64,000 bases of DNA from Shinella yambaruensis. GTDB lineage: Bacteria > Pseudomonadota > Alphaproteobacteria > Rhizobiales > Rhizobiaceae. The stretch spans positions 248,001 to 312,000 of the forward strand of contig NZ_JALJCK010000005.1 in the NCBI RefSeq assembly GCF_022899355.1, in the 5' to 3' direction. The notes beneath the pieces were generated by a model. The model worked only from the letters and a program-made list of their open reading frames with translations. It did not search any database and was not told where the DNA came from. The position numbers and the translations under genes are program-made. Position 1 is the stretch's first letter. Each line of letters starts with the position of its first letter. Shown here piece after piece: positions 18,234 to 26,459 of this stretch.

Positions 18234-19022
18234 TTACCGTTGCGGACCGAGGCGGGCCGACAATTCCGCCATGATGGCGCCGGCCGCGTGCCGCACGCGC
18301 GGCGCCCAGTCGTCGAGCTGCACCTCACCGACGCGATAGGCCGGCCCCGTCACGGAAACGCCGGCAACGAGCGCGCGGCCGGCGTCGAAGACCGGGGCGG
18401 CGACGCAGCGGATGCCCGGTTCGTGCTCCTCCCGGTCGAAGGCGATGCCGCTCAAACGGATCCGCGCCAGCTCGTCGAGCAGCGCCGCCCGGCTGGTGAT
18501 CGTCTGCGGCGTGAACCGGCGGAACTCCAGGCCGGACAGGAGGGCGTCGAGCGCCTCGGCATCCAGCGCGGCGAGCGCCGCCTTGCCGACGCCGGTGCAA
18601 TAGGCCGGCGAGGCATTGCCGATCTGCGAGTTCATGCGCACGGCCTGCCGGCTCTCCACCTTGTCGAGATAGATGATCTCCCGCCCGCGCAGGACGCCGA
18701 GATGCACGGTCTCGCCGGTCTGCCGATGCAGCGCCTCGAGGAAGGGCGCGGCAACGGCGCGGAACTCGTTGCGCGCCCAGCTGGCGGAGGCGAGCTTCAA
18801 AAGGCGCAGGCCCGGCACATAGGCATGGTCGGGACGCAGCTCCAGCAACCCCTCCTGCACCAGATGGGAGAGCTGGCGGTGCAGCGTGCCGCGCGGCTGG
18901 CCGCTGACGGCGAGCACGTCGGTGAAACGCATCGGGCGTTCGGCGAGCGCCACGGCCTCCAGGACGGACATCGCCTTGCCGAGCGTGCCGGTGCCCCCCT
19001 CCTCGTCCCGCTCGCTCGCCAT
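18234..19022 (-). CDS. IclR-family regulator of the adjacent sugar-acid operon
   Basis: A 262-residue IclR protein. The N-terminal winged helix includes TGTLGKAMSVLEAVALAE and the recognition segment SGQPRGTLHRQLSHLV; the C-terminal effector domain contains YLDKVES and PAYCTGVGKAALAAL, the usual signature region. The ATG at 19022 follows GGGG. It is divergent from the SDR-dgoK-dgoA-lactonase operon with 99 bp between starts, so it is most likely the repressor or activator of that operon, responding to a pathway sugar acid. Confidence 0.93.
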   Translation of the reverse strand: MASERDEEGGTGTLGKAMSVLEAVALAERPMRFTDVLAVSGQPRGTLHRQLSHLVQEGLLELRPDHAYVPGLRLLKLASASWARNEFRAVAAPFLEALHRQTGETVHLGVLRGREIIYLDKVESRQAVRMNSQIGNASPAYCTGVGKAALAALDAEALDALLSGLEFRRFTPQTITSRAALLDELARIRLSGIAFDREEHEPGIRCVAAPVFDAGRALVAGVSVTGPAYRVGEVQLDDWAPRVRHAAGAIMAELSARLGPQR

Positions 19023-19042
19023 TGCCACACCCCGCTCGTCCC

Positions 19043-19071
19043 TTGACAGGCTGCCATGGTAACGAAATAAT
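19043..19071 (+). promoter_or_regulatory. Sigma-70 promoter of the sugar-acid operon
   Basis: TTGACA (19043-19048), 17 nt, then AATAAT (19066-19071), about 50 nt before the SDR start. This is one of the best housekeeping promoters in the window. Confidence 0.75.
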
Positions 19072-19105
19072 TCCGAATAATCAAACTCAGTTCCAAATAA
19101 TGGAA
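19071..19105. promoter_or_regulatory. Candidate IclR operator repeats
   Basis: TTCCGAATAAT at 19071 and TTCCAAATAAT at 19091 are direct repeats exactly 20 bp apart. The second copy extends into the dyad TTCCAAATAATGGAA. They begin at the last base of the -10 box, so a bound regulator would block the promoter. Confidence 0.6.
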
Positions 19106-19121
19106 TTTTTGGAGACCATCC

Positions 19122-19883
19122 ATGACGGGCCGTTATCCGGACCTTGCAGGACAGGGCGTGCTCGTCACCGGCGGCGGCTCGGGCATCGGCGCGGCGCTGG
19201 TCAGGGGGTTTGCCGCTGCCGGCGCCCGCGTCGCCTTTCTCGACATTGCCGAGGTGGAGAGCCGCAACCTGGTCTCGGAACTCGAAGGCGCGGTCGGGCA
19301 CCTGCCCCATTATATACGGACGGACCTGCGTGACATCGATGCGCTGCGCCGGGCGGTCGATGAAGCGGCCGCTGTGCTCGGTGGCCTCAGCGTGCTCGTC
19401 AACAATGCGGCGCGCGACGACCGGCACGATCTGGAGACCGTGGAGCCCGACTATTGGGACGAGAACCAGGCGGTGAACCTGCGCCACCACTTCTTCGCCG
19501 CCCAGGCCGCCGCACCGCATATGCGGGCAGCCGGCGGCGGGGCGATCGTCAATTTCTCCTCCATCGCCTTCCTGCTCAACATGGGCGAGTTTCCCGGCTA
19601 TTCCACCGCCAAGGCCGGTATTGTCGGCCTCACCAAGTCGCTCGCCGGCCGGCTCGGGCCGGACAATATCCGCGTCAACGCCATCCTGCCCGGCATGGTG
19701 CTGACCGAACGGCAGAAGCGCCTGTGGATCGACGAGGCGGCGGTGGCCGGCGGCATCGCCCGCCAGTGCCTGAAACGCTCGCTCATCGCCGACGACATGG
19801 TCGGCCCCTGCCTTTTCCTGGCGTCGGACGCCTCCGCCGCCATAACCGCACAAACGCTCATCGTCGACGGAGGCATGCTCTGA
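19122..19883 (+). CDS. SDR-family sugar dehydrogenase
   Basis: A 253-residue classical short-chain dehydrogenase. It shows the NAD(P) motif TGGGSGIG, the NNAA motif, the catalytic Ser in FSSIAF and YSTAKAG (YxxxK), and ends in a typical IVDGGML. Given the downstream KDGal kinase and aldolase and an SMP-30 lactonase, oxidation of an aldose such as galactose, or a related sugar, to its lactone is inferred. GGAG lies 7 nt before the ATG. It overlaps dgoK by one base (TGATG). Confidence 0.9.
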   Translation: MTGRYPDLAGQGVLVTGGGSGIGAALVRGFAAAGARVAFLDIAEVESRNLVSELEGAVGHLPHYIRTDLRDIDALRRAVDEAAAVLGGLSVLVNNAARDDRHDLETVEPDYWDENQAVNLRHHFFAAQAAAPHMRAAGGGAIVNFSSIAFLLNMGEFPGYSTAKAGIVGLTKSLAGRLGPDNIRVNAILPGMVLTERQKRLWIDEAAVAGGIARQCLKRSLIADDMVGPCLFLASDASAAITAQTLIVDGGML

Positions 19884-20806
19884 TGACCACACCCGAACCC
19901 GCTTATGTCGCGGTCGACTGGGGGACCTCCAGCTTCCGCCTCTGGCTCATCGGCAAGGACGGCGACGTGCTCGCCGAACGCCGCAGCGGCGAAGGCATGA
20001 CGACCGCCGCCCGCACCGGCTTTGCCGAGGTGCTGCAAAGCCACCTTGCCGCCGTCTCGGCGCCTGCCGGCCTGCCGGTGCTGATCTGCGGCATGGCCGG
20101 GGCCAAACAGGGCTGGATAGAGGCCGGCTATCTCGATACGCCCGCCGCGCTTGCCGACATTCCCGCCGCCGCCGTGCGCATTCCCGGCGCTTCCGCTGAC
20201 ATCCGCATCCTGCCCGGCCTTGCCCAGCGCGACGCGGCCGCGCCCGATGTCATGCGCGGCGAGGAGACCCAGCTTCTCGGCGCCGCCGCCGCGCTCGGCG
20301 AAGGCGACCACCTCGTCTGCATGCCCGGCACGCACAGCAAGTGGGTGCGCCTTTCCGGCGGAAAGGTCGCGGGGTTCTCCACCTTCATGACCGGTGAGCT
20401 GTTCGAGGCGATCGCCAGGAACACGATCCTCAGCCACGCCATCGCCGAGGCCGGGGCGATTGCCGGCGACAACGCCGCCTTCCGCGCCGCGGTGGTGCGC
20501 ATGGTGGCCAATCCGGCGCTTGCAACGAGCCAGATCTTCTCCGTGCGCGTCGGCTCGCTGATCGCGGGGCTTTCGCCGGTGGACGCCAAGGCGCGCCTTT
20601 CCGGCACGCTGATCGGGCTGGAGATCGCCGGGGCCCTCTCGCTCGTCGCCGAGGGCACACCCGTCACGCTCGTCGTGTCCGGCGGGCTCGGCGCACTCTA
20701 CAAGGACGCCCTTGCCGCCGCCGGCATCTCCCCCACCGTCATCGACGCCGATACCGCCGTGCGCGACGGCCTTGCCGCGGGCGCGAAGGCCCTCTGGTCC
20801 CTTTGA
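19883..20806 (+). CDS. dgoK: 2-dehydro-3-deoxygalactonokinase
   Basis: A 307-residue sugar acid kinase that converts 2-keto-3-deoxygalactonate to its 6-phosphate. The N-terminal phosphate-binding motif VDWGTSSFRLWL and the internal GTHSKWV and SGGLGALY segments match the DgoK family. The ATG overlaps the stop of the SDR gene, giving tight translational coupling. The product feeds dgoA 57 nt downstream. Confidence 0.94.
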   Translation: MTTPEPAYVAVDWGTSSFRLWLIGKDGDVLAERRSGEGMTTAARTGFAEVLQSHLAAVSAPAGLPVLICGMAGAKQGWIEAGYLDTPAALADIPAAAVRIPGASADIRILPGLAQRDAAAPDVMRGEETQLLGAAAALGEGDHLVCMPGTHSKWVRLSGGKVAGFSTFMTGELFEAIARNTILSHAIAEAGAIAGDNAAFRAAVVRMVANPALATSQIFSVRVGSLIAGLSPVDAKARLSGTLIGLEIAGALSLVAEGTPVTLVVSGGLGALYKDALAAAGISPTVIDADTAVRDGLAAGAKALWSL

Positions 20807-20863
20807 ACATGAACTGCAACCCATTCCGCTCACCCCGGACCTGCTCCCGAGAAAGCTGAACCG

Positions 20864-21502
20864 ATGAACCGCATCCCCTTCCCCCCGATGAAATACCCGC
20901 TGATCGCCATCCTGCGCGGCCTGAAGCCAGGCGAGACCGAGACTGTCGTCGGCGCCCTGATCGAGACGGGTTTCACCGCGATCGAGATCCCGCTGAACTC
21001 GCCCGATCCCTTCGCCTCGATCGAGACCGCCGCGAAGATGGCGCCCGAGGGCTGCCTGATCGGTGCCGGCACGGTGCTGACCGTCGCGGATGTCAACCGG
21101 CTCGCCGATGTCGGCGGGCGGCTGATGGTGAGCCCGAATGTCGAGCCCGACGTCATCGCCGCCGCCGCCGCCAAGGGCATGGTGACGATGCCGGGCGTCT
21201 TCACGCCGACCGAAGCGCTCGCCGCCGCGCGCGCCGGGGCGACCGGGCTCAAGTTCTTTCCCGCCAGCGTGCTCGGTCCTGCCGGCATCCAGGCGATCCG
21301 CGCCGTGCTGCCGGCCGACCTGGAGATCGCGGCCGTCGGCGGCGTCTCGGAGAAGAACTTCGCCGACTACGCCGCCATCGGCATCCGCAGCTTCGGCCTC
21401 GGCTCCAGCCTCTACAAGGCGGGCATGGGCGCCGACGAAGTGCGCGCCCGCGCCCGCGCGACGATCGAGGCCTATAATGCGGCGTATGGAGGCGGAAAAT
21501 GA
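20864..21502 (+). CDS. dgoA: 2-dehydro-3-deoxy-6-phosphogalactonate aldolase
   Basis: A 212-residue KDPG/KDPGal aldolase-family enzyme, splitting KDPGal to pyruvate and glyceraldehyde 3-phosphate. The catalytic Glu41 (AIEIPLNSP) and the Schiff-base Lys130 (GLKFFPAS) are in the expected places, with GAGTVLTV between them. The pairing with dgoK favours KDPGal over KDPG. It overlaps the lactonase gene by 4 nt. Confidence 0.94.
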   Translation: MNRIPFPPMKYPLIAILRGLKPGETETVVGALIETGFTAIEIPLNSPDPFASIETAAKMAPEGCLIGAGTVLTVADVNRLADVGGRLMVSPNVEPDVIAAAAAKGMVTMPGVFTPTEALAAARAGATGLKFFPASVLGPAGIQAIRAVLPADLEIAAVGGVSEKNFADYAAIGIRSFGLGSSLYKAGMGADEVRARARATIEAYNAAYGGGK

Positions 21503-22383
21503 GCGAGACCCATTCCTTCACCGGCCGCATCCTGTGCGAGACGGCCTGCGAACTCGGCGAAGGCCCGACCTACGATCCGGCGACGGGCAAGGCCTACTGG
21601 TTCGACATCATGGGCCGCACGCTGCATGAACTGCACCTTGCGACGATGACCAAGGCGACGCATGCCCTGCCCTTCCTCGGCAGCGTGCTCGCCGTCGTCG
21701 ATCCGGAGCGCCAGCTCATCGTCTCCGACCAGGGGCTTTTCCTGCGCAGGGTCGCCGATGGAGCGCTCAGTCCCTTCGTCACGCTGGAGGACAAGGCGCA
21801 GAATCGCTCCAATGACGGGCGCGTGCATCCGTCCGGGGCGCTCTGGGCGAGCACGATGGGCCGCAAGGCGGAAAAGCATGCCGGCGCGATCTATCACATT
21901 GCCGGCGGGACGGTGACGAAGCTCTTTTCCGACATCACCATCCCGAACGGCATCTGCTTCTCGCCGGATGGCCGCATCGGCTATTTCACAGATACGGACG
22001 TCAACCATCTGATGCGCGTCGCGCTCGATCCGAAGACCGGCCTGCCCGCCGGCGCGCCCGATGTCCTCAGCGACGAGACCGGCACGCCGGGCGGCGTCGA
22101 CGGTTCGGTCTGCGATGCGGACGGGCTGATCTGGAACGCACGCTGGGGCGCAAATGCGGTCGATGTCTACAAGCCCGACGGCACGAAGATCGCCCGCCAT
22201 CTGGTGCCGGCCGTGCAGGCGAGCTGCCCGGCCTTCATCGGCGACGAGGCCGACCGGCTGCTGGTGACATCCGCCTGGCAGGGCATGGACGCGGCCGCAC
22301 GCCTTGCCGATCCGCATGCCGGCCAGACCTTCGAACTCGGCCTTGCGGTGAAGGGGCGTTTCGAGCCGGCATTCGCGCTCTGA
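21499..22383 (+). CDS. SMP-30/gluconolaconase-type sugar lactonase
   Basis: A 294-residue six-bladed beta-propeller lactonase. Metal-site residues can be placed in ELGEGPTYD (Glu), NRSNDGR (Asn/Asp) and GGVDGSVCD (Asp). It would open the aldonolactone made by the SDR enzyme. As last gene of the operon it overlaps dgoA by 4 nt. No dehydratase for the resulting aldonate is encoded here. 196 nt without a gene follow, holding the stress promoter of the next gene. Confidence 0.9.
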   Translation: MSETHSFTGRILCETACELGEGPTYDPATGKAYWFDIMGRTLHELHLATMTKATHALPFLGSVLAVVDPERQLIVSDQGLFLRRVADGALSPFVTLEDKAQNRSNDGRVHPSGALWASTMGRKAEKHAGAIYHIAGGTVTKLFSDITIPNGICFSPDGRIGYFTDTDVNHLMRVALDPKTGLPAGAPDVLSDETGTPGGVDGSVCDADGLIWNARWGANAVDVYKPDGTKIARHLVPAVQASCPAFIGDEADRLLVTSAWQGMDAAARLADPHAGQTFELGLAVKGRFEPAFAL

Positions 22384-22474
22384 AGATACATCCGGCTGGA
22401 GTGGGCCGCGGCCCTGCGCCCGCTTCCCGCGTCAAAAATGCATGGCGGCAATCAAAAAGAAGGCAATTTTCATC

Positions 22475-22499
22475 GGAACCAAAAACGGATGTCGCCGTT
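22475..22499 (+). promoter_or_regulatory. EcfG (RpoE2) general-stress promoter of the PRC-barrel gene
   Basis: GGAAC (22475-22479), 16 nt, then CGTT (22496-22499), which equals the alphaproteobacterial EcfG consensus GGAAC-N16/17-CGTT. It lies about 80 nt before the ATG at 22580. Confidence 0.75.
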
Positions 22500-22579
22500 C
22501 CTTGTCCATCAGCCGGTGCGGACGGCCCCTCTAAAGACCGCCGCGCCTTGATGCCAACGAGACGAAAGGCAGGTTCAAG

Positions 22580-23293
22580 ATGACCAATAAACTTCTCACT
22601 TCCGTTGCCGCTGGTGCACTCTTCCTCGGCGCGGCCCTGGCCCCGGCAGCCTTTGCGCAGGACACCAACCAGCCGGCCGCCGGCGAAACCCAGACCCTGG
22701 AGCAGCAGCCGGGCATGACCGGTGACGACGCCACGGGCACCACGCCCGGCGACACCGCAGCAACCCCGACCACGCCGACGAGCGAGGATACGGCCCAGAC
22801 GCCGGAAACCGGCACGGCCACCGAAGACACGGCTCAGACCCCGGCAACGACCCCGACCGAGGACACGGCACAGGCGCCGGCGGCCGGCGGTGACTATCTG
22901 ACGGCCCAGTCGCCGGAACAGATCAGCGCCAACACCTATCTCGGCCAGGCCGTCTACAACAGCGCCGATGAAAGCATCGGCAAGATCTCCGACCTGATCA
23001 TGGAGAAGGACGGCGGCATCACCGCGGCCGTTGTTGGTGTCGGCGGCTTCCTGGGCATCGGCGAAAAGTGGGTCGCCGTTCCGTTCGAGAAGATCTCGAT
23101 CACGCAGATCCCGGATTCGGACGATGTCAAGCTGACGACGACCGAAACCGCCGAGAGCCTGCAGGCCGCGCCGGAATTCAAGACCACGGCGCAGCAGGTC
23201 GCCGAACGCCAGGCCACGACCCCGGTCGATACCTCGACGACCTCGTCGACGACCGACACGGGCACGGCTCCGGCCACCCAGCCGGTCGAATAA
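22580..23293 (+). CDS. Exported PRC-barrel domain protein
   Basis: A 237-residue protein. A signal peptide (about residues 1-26, ending AAFA before QDT) is followed by a Thr, Pro, Ala and Glu-rich segment (27-105) with three near-copies of EDTAQTPA, then a PRC-barrel domain (about 108-175: YLGQAVYNSADESIGKISDL, GIGEKWVAVPFE), then another Thr-rich tail. PRC-barrel proteins are common in the rhizobial general stress response, in keeping with the EcfG-like promoter. The low-complexity parts suggest an extended periplasmic linker. The precise role is unknown. Confidence 0.88.
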   Translation: MTNKLLTSVAAGALFLGAALAPAAFAQDTNQPAAGETQTLEQQPGMTGDDATGTTPGDTAATPTTPTSEDTAQTPETGTATEDTAQTPATTPTEDTAQAPAAGGDYLTAQSPEQISANTYLGQAVYNSADESIGKISDLIMEKDGGITAAVVGVGGFLGIGEKWVAVPFEKISITQIPDSDDVKLTTTETAESLQAAPEFKTTAQQVAERQATTPVDTSTTSSTTDTGTAPATQPVE

Positions 23294-23319
23294 TCCGGCA
23301 GGTTCATTCTGATCTCCAG

Positions 23320-23356
23320 CCCGGTGGCCATCCCTGCGCCACCGGGTTTTTCTTTT
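23320..23356 (+). terminator. Intrinsic terminator after the PRC-barrel gene
   Basis: The 9-bp stem CCCGGTGGC / GCCACCGGG with a 9-nt loop is followed by a T-rich run (TTTTTCTTTT). Confidence 0.9.
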
Positions 23357-23384
23357 GCACTATTCTTTTTTGGCGTGCGCGTTT

Positions 23385-23414
23385 ACCCCCTCTGCCCTGC
23401 CGGGCAGAGGGGGA
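23385..23414. repeat. Minimal copy of the intergenic palindromic repeat family
   Basis: A single hairpin, CCCCCTCTGCCC / GGGCAGAGGGGG around TGCC, 29 nt after the mttB-like stop. The outer ends match those of the copy at 40198-40351, but all of the interior is missing, as if the two ends had been fused. Confidence 0.7.
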
Positions 23415-23443
23415 GCAGCCGCAAATGCGCGCTTGAAACTCCT

Positions 23444-24991
23444 TCAATACCAGGCGTCGGCCATCGCGGCCTTCTTGCGGTCCATGTAGTCGCAAAGCGC
23501 CTCGTCGATGGCGGCATCGAGCAGGGGCGCCTGGTATTCGGCGAGCGTCTTCTTCCACTGGCGGTTGGCGCGGGTCGCCATGTCCGTCGAGCCGCCCTCC
23601 TCGCTCCATTTCTCGAAGGGCTCGTTGTCGGAGAGGGCCGAATCCCAGAAGGCGGTCTGGTAGTTGCGCATCGTATGGTCGCAGCCGAGGAAATGGCTGC
23701 CGGGGCCGACCTGGAGGAAGGCGTCCATGGCCAGCGTGTTGTCGTCGACCGTGACGCCGGCGAGATAGGAATGCAGCGCGCCGCAGAGGTCGGCATCCAT
23801 CACGAACTTCTCGTAGGACATGGAGAGCAGGCCATCGAGGAAGCCGGCGGAATGCAGGATGAAGTTGGCGCCGCAATGCACCGCCGACAGCATGGACATC
23901 AGGCCTTCCTGCATGGCCTGGCCGTCCGGCAGCTTGGAGTTCGAGAAATTGCCGGCGCAGCGCAGCGGCAGCTTCAGGCGCCGGGCGAGCTGGCCGACGA
24001 CCATGGAGCCGATGGCCGGCTCCGGCGTGCCGAAGGTGGGCGAGCCGGAGCGCAGCGACATGGAGGAGAGGAAATTGCCGAAGATGACCGGCGCACCCTT
24101 TCTTTCAAGCTGGGTCAGCGCGCAGCCGGCCAGCGTTTCGGCGAAGGACTGGGCGATGGCGCCGGCATTCGTCACCGGTCCCATGGCGCCGCCGAGAATG
24201 AAGGGCACGATGACGGCGGCCTGGTTGGCGCGGGCATAGGCGCGCAGGGATTTCGTCATCGTGCCGTCCCAGACGAGCGGCGAATTGACGTTGACATTGC
24301 CGAGGATGACGCAGTTCTTGTCGACGAAATCGGCGCCGAACAGGATGCGCGCCATGTCGATGGAATCCTCCGCGCGCTCCTCCGCGGTGATCGAGCCCAT
24401 GAAGGCGCGGTCGGAATATTTGATGTGGCTGTAGACCATGTCGAGATGGCGCTTGTTGACGGGAATGTCGACCGGCTCGCAGATCGTGCCGCCGGAATGA
24501 TGCAGCCAGGGGCTCGACTGGGCGAGCTTGATGAAGTTGCGGAAGTCCTCCAGCGTGCCGTAGCGCCGGCCCTTGTCGAGATCCATGACGAAGGGCGAGC
24601 CATAGGCCGGCGAGAAGACCACCTTGTTGCCGCCGATCTCGACATTGTTGGCGGGGTTGCGGGCGTGCTGGGTGAACTCGGCGGGCGCGGAGGAGACGAT
24701 CTCGCGCAGCATGCCGGGCTCGAAGCGCACGAGCAGGCCCTCCACCTTCGCACCGGCGCGCTTCCAATGGTCGATGGCGGCGGGATCGTCGCGGAACTCG
24801 ATGCCGACCTCGGCCAGGATGCGGTCCGCCGCCCGCTCGATCTTCTGCAGGTTCTCTTCCGACAGCACGTCGTAGGTCGGGATGCCTCGCACGATATAGG
24901 GCACGCCGAGCGCCTTGGCGCCACCCTCCCGCCGGGCCGGACGTCCCCTCACTCTGCGTGCCGGTGCTTCGATCGTCGCTGCGTCTGCCAT
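23444..24991 (-). CDS. MttB-family (trimethylamine methyltransferase-like) protein
   Basis: A 515-residue protein of the trimethylamine/glycine-betaine corrinoid methyltransferase superfamily, recognised by PTYDVLSEENLQKIERAADR, ILAEVGIEFRDDP, HHSGGTICEPVD and the TIM-barrel region with GAMGPVTNAGAIAQSFAETL. The reading frame has no internal stop, so this is a non-pyrrolysine member. Such proteins demethylate quaternary amines onto a corrinoid protein, but no corrinoid-binding gene lies nearby. The ATG at 24991 follows GGAGG by 5 nt. It is divergent from a LysR gene, 88 bp between starts. The substrate is unknown; betaines are a guess. Confidence 0.88.
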   Translation of the reverse strand: MADAATIEAPARRVRGRPARREGGAKALGVPYIVRGIPTYDVLSEENLQKIERAADRILAEVGIEFRDDPAAIDHWKRAGAKVEGLLVRFEPGMLREIVSSAPAEFTQHARNPANNVEIGGNKVVFSPAYGSPFVMDLDKGRRYGTLEDFRNFIKLAQSSPWLHHSGGTICEPVDIPVNKRHLDMVYSHIKYSDRAFMGSITAEERAEDSIDMARILFGADFVDKNCVILGNVNVNSPLVWDGTMTKSLRAYARANQAAVIVPFILGGAMGPVTNAGAIAQSFAETLAGCALTQLERKGAPVIFGNFLSSMSLRSGSPTFGTPEPAIGSMVVGQLARRLKLPLRCAGNFSNSKLPDGQAMQEGLMSMLSAVHCGANFILHSAGFLDGLLSMSYEKFVMDADLCGALHSYLAGVTVDDNTLAMDAFLQVGPGSHFLGCDHTMRNYQTAFWDSALSDNEPFEKWSEEGGSTDMATRANRQWKKTLAEYQAPLLDAAIDEALCDYMDRKKAAMADAWY

Positions 24992-25054
24992 TGTCGCCTC
25001 CATAATCCAGAACGAGGCTAGGCGTGATTGAGCGCCTTGTGACGCTGGAAAAAA

Positions 25055-25071
25055 CTTACGAAGACTATAAG
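25055..25071. promoter_or_regulatory. Candidate LysR-type binding dyad between mttB-like and lysR
   Basis: CTTA-N9-TAAG is centred 17 nt before the LysR start and within the 88-bp divergent region. Size and location fit a LysR recognition site controlling both genes. Confidence 0.5.
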
Positions 25072-25079
25072 CTGTATTT

Positions 25080-26006
25080 ATGGAAACCCTGCGCCGCCTG
25101 CTCCCCTCCGCCTCCAGCCTCATCATCTTCGAGGCCGCCGGGCGGCACCAGAACTTCACCCGCGCCGCCGCCGAGCTCGGCATGACGCAGGCGGCCGTCT
25201 CCTATGCGGTGCGCAATCTCGAGGAGCAGCTGGGCGTGGCGCTCTTCCACCGCATCCACCGCGCCGTGGAGCTGACCGATGCCGGCGAGCGCTTCCATGC
25301 GGACGTGACGCTCGGCCTGTCGCGCATCCAGAAATCGGCGGAGGATATCCGCGCCAAGGGGCGCGAGGCGAATGTGACGCTTGCCGCCTCCACCGCCTTC
25401 GCCTCGATGTGGATGCTGCCGCGGCTTGCCAAGCTGCGTGCCGACCTTCCCGATATCGACCTGCGCATCCAGACCAGCGTGCGCGACCTCGACCTCGACG
25501 AGGAGCCGATCCCGCTGGGCATTCGCGGCGGCGACCCGGCGAAATGGCCGCGCTATCATGCGGCGCTGCTGGCGCCGGAAGTGATCGCGGCCGTCGCGAG
25601 CCCGGCCTTCGTGGAAAGCCGCGGGCACCCGACGACGCCGGAAGAACTGCTGAAACTGCCCCTCATCCACCTGGAGGAGCCGGTGCGGGCGGCCTGCGAC
25701 TGGCCGGAATGGTTCGCAAGCGCGGGCGTGCGCTACCCGGCGCAGGCCCGCCGGCTCGCCATCAACGATTATGTGCTGGTGATCCAGGCCGTGCTGGCAG
25801 GGGAAGGCGTCGCGCTCGGCTGGCGGCACCTCATCGACGGGCAGGTGCGCTCGGGCGCGCTCGTCACCGTCGGCGGCCATGTGCTGAGGACGGACGACGC
25901 CTTCCATGTCGTCTGGCCGCGCTCGCGCGAACTCAACGGCCCGGCCCGGCGGGTGCGGGACTGGCTGCTGGAGGAAGGCCGGCTGGCCCGGAGCGGCGAG
26001 GCCTGA
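25080..26006 (+). CDS. LysR-family regulator (GcvA-like)
   Basis: A 308-residue LysR protein. The N-terminal helix-turn-helix is FEAAGRHQNFTRAAAELGMT plus AAVSYAVRNLEEQLG, and the effector domain runs from about residue 95. IRGGDPAKWP and LLAPEVIAAVASPAF resemble GcvA-type regulators. Divergent placement marks the MttB-like gene as its target. It ends 3 nt before the stop of the convergent PilZ gene. Confidence 0.92.
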   Translation: METLRRLLPSASSLIIFEAAGRHQNFTRAAAELGMTQAAVSYAVRNLEEQLGVALFHRIHRAVELTDAGERFHADVTLGLSRIQKSAEDIRAKGREANVTLAASTAFASMWMLPRLAKLRADLPDIDLRIQTSVRDLDLDEEPIPLGIRGGDPAKWPRYHAALLAPEVIAAVASPAFVESRGHPTTPEELLKLPLIHLEEPVRAACDWPEWFASAGVRYPAQARRLAINDYVLVIQAVLAGEGVALGWRHLIDGQVRSGALVTVGGHVLRTDDAFHVVWPRSRELNGPARRVRDWLLEEGRLARSGEA

Positions 26007-26009
26007 GCG

Positions 26010-26345
26010 TCAGCGGCGCAGGACCGGCCGCACCTCTTCGTGGAAGAAGCGGAAATAGGAGGTGATCTGCGCGAGCGCGTTGGTCGACAGCTTGTACTGG
26101 ATGCCGAGGCGGCCGTTGGAATACCAGCACACCGTGCCGCTGAGGCGGCCCAGTTCCTCGCTCTCGACCGTCACCAGCTGGCCGGCCATGGCCTGGATGG
26201 GCTTCTCCACGTCGAAGGCCATGCCCGTCGGAGAGAGGTCGATGACGCGCGCCCGCGTCGTTTGATGCATCACCCGCACCGTCGCGAAAATACGCACCTT
26301 GGAACGGTCGCTCGCCCTGACGGGCATATCCTTGATGGTCGTCAT
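26010..26345 (-). CDS. PilZ-domain protein (c-di-GMP binding)
   Basis: A 111-residue single-domain protein. Both c-di-GMP contact motifs are visible: RASDR (RxxxR, residues 10-14) and DLSPTG (DxSxxG, residues 36-41). It therefore probably binds c-di-GMP and acts as a small effector. It is followed upstream on the same strand by a GGDEF-EAL protein, so it may read a local c-di-GMP signal. The preceding 114 nt carry a TGGCTCC / GGAGCCA inverted repeat. Confidence 0.88.
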   Translation of the reverse strand: MTTIKDMPVRASDRSKVRIFATVRVMHQTTRARVIDLSPTGMAFDVEKPIQAMAGQLVTVESEELGRLSGTVCWYSNGRLGIQYKLSTNALAQITSYFRFFHEEVRPVLRR

Positions 26346-26459
26346 CCGTGGCTCCCCTCACGAACATTCACAGTGGAGCCACCATAATAGAGGCTGCTTG
26401 CCGCCCGGCTAAACAAATGCCTGCAATTTTACGGAAGTGGTCTATTCGGGGACGGCGCC

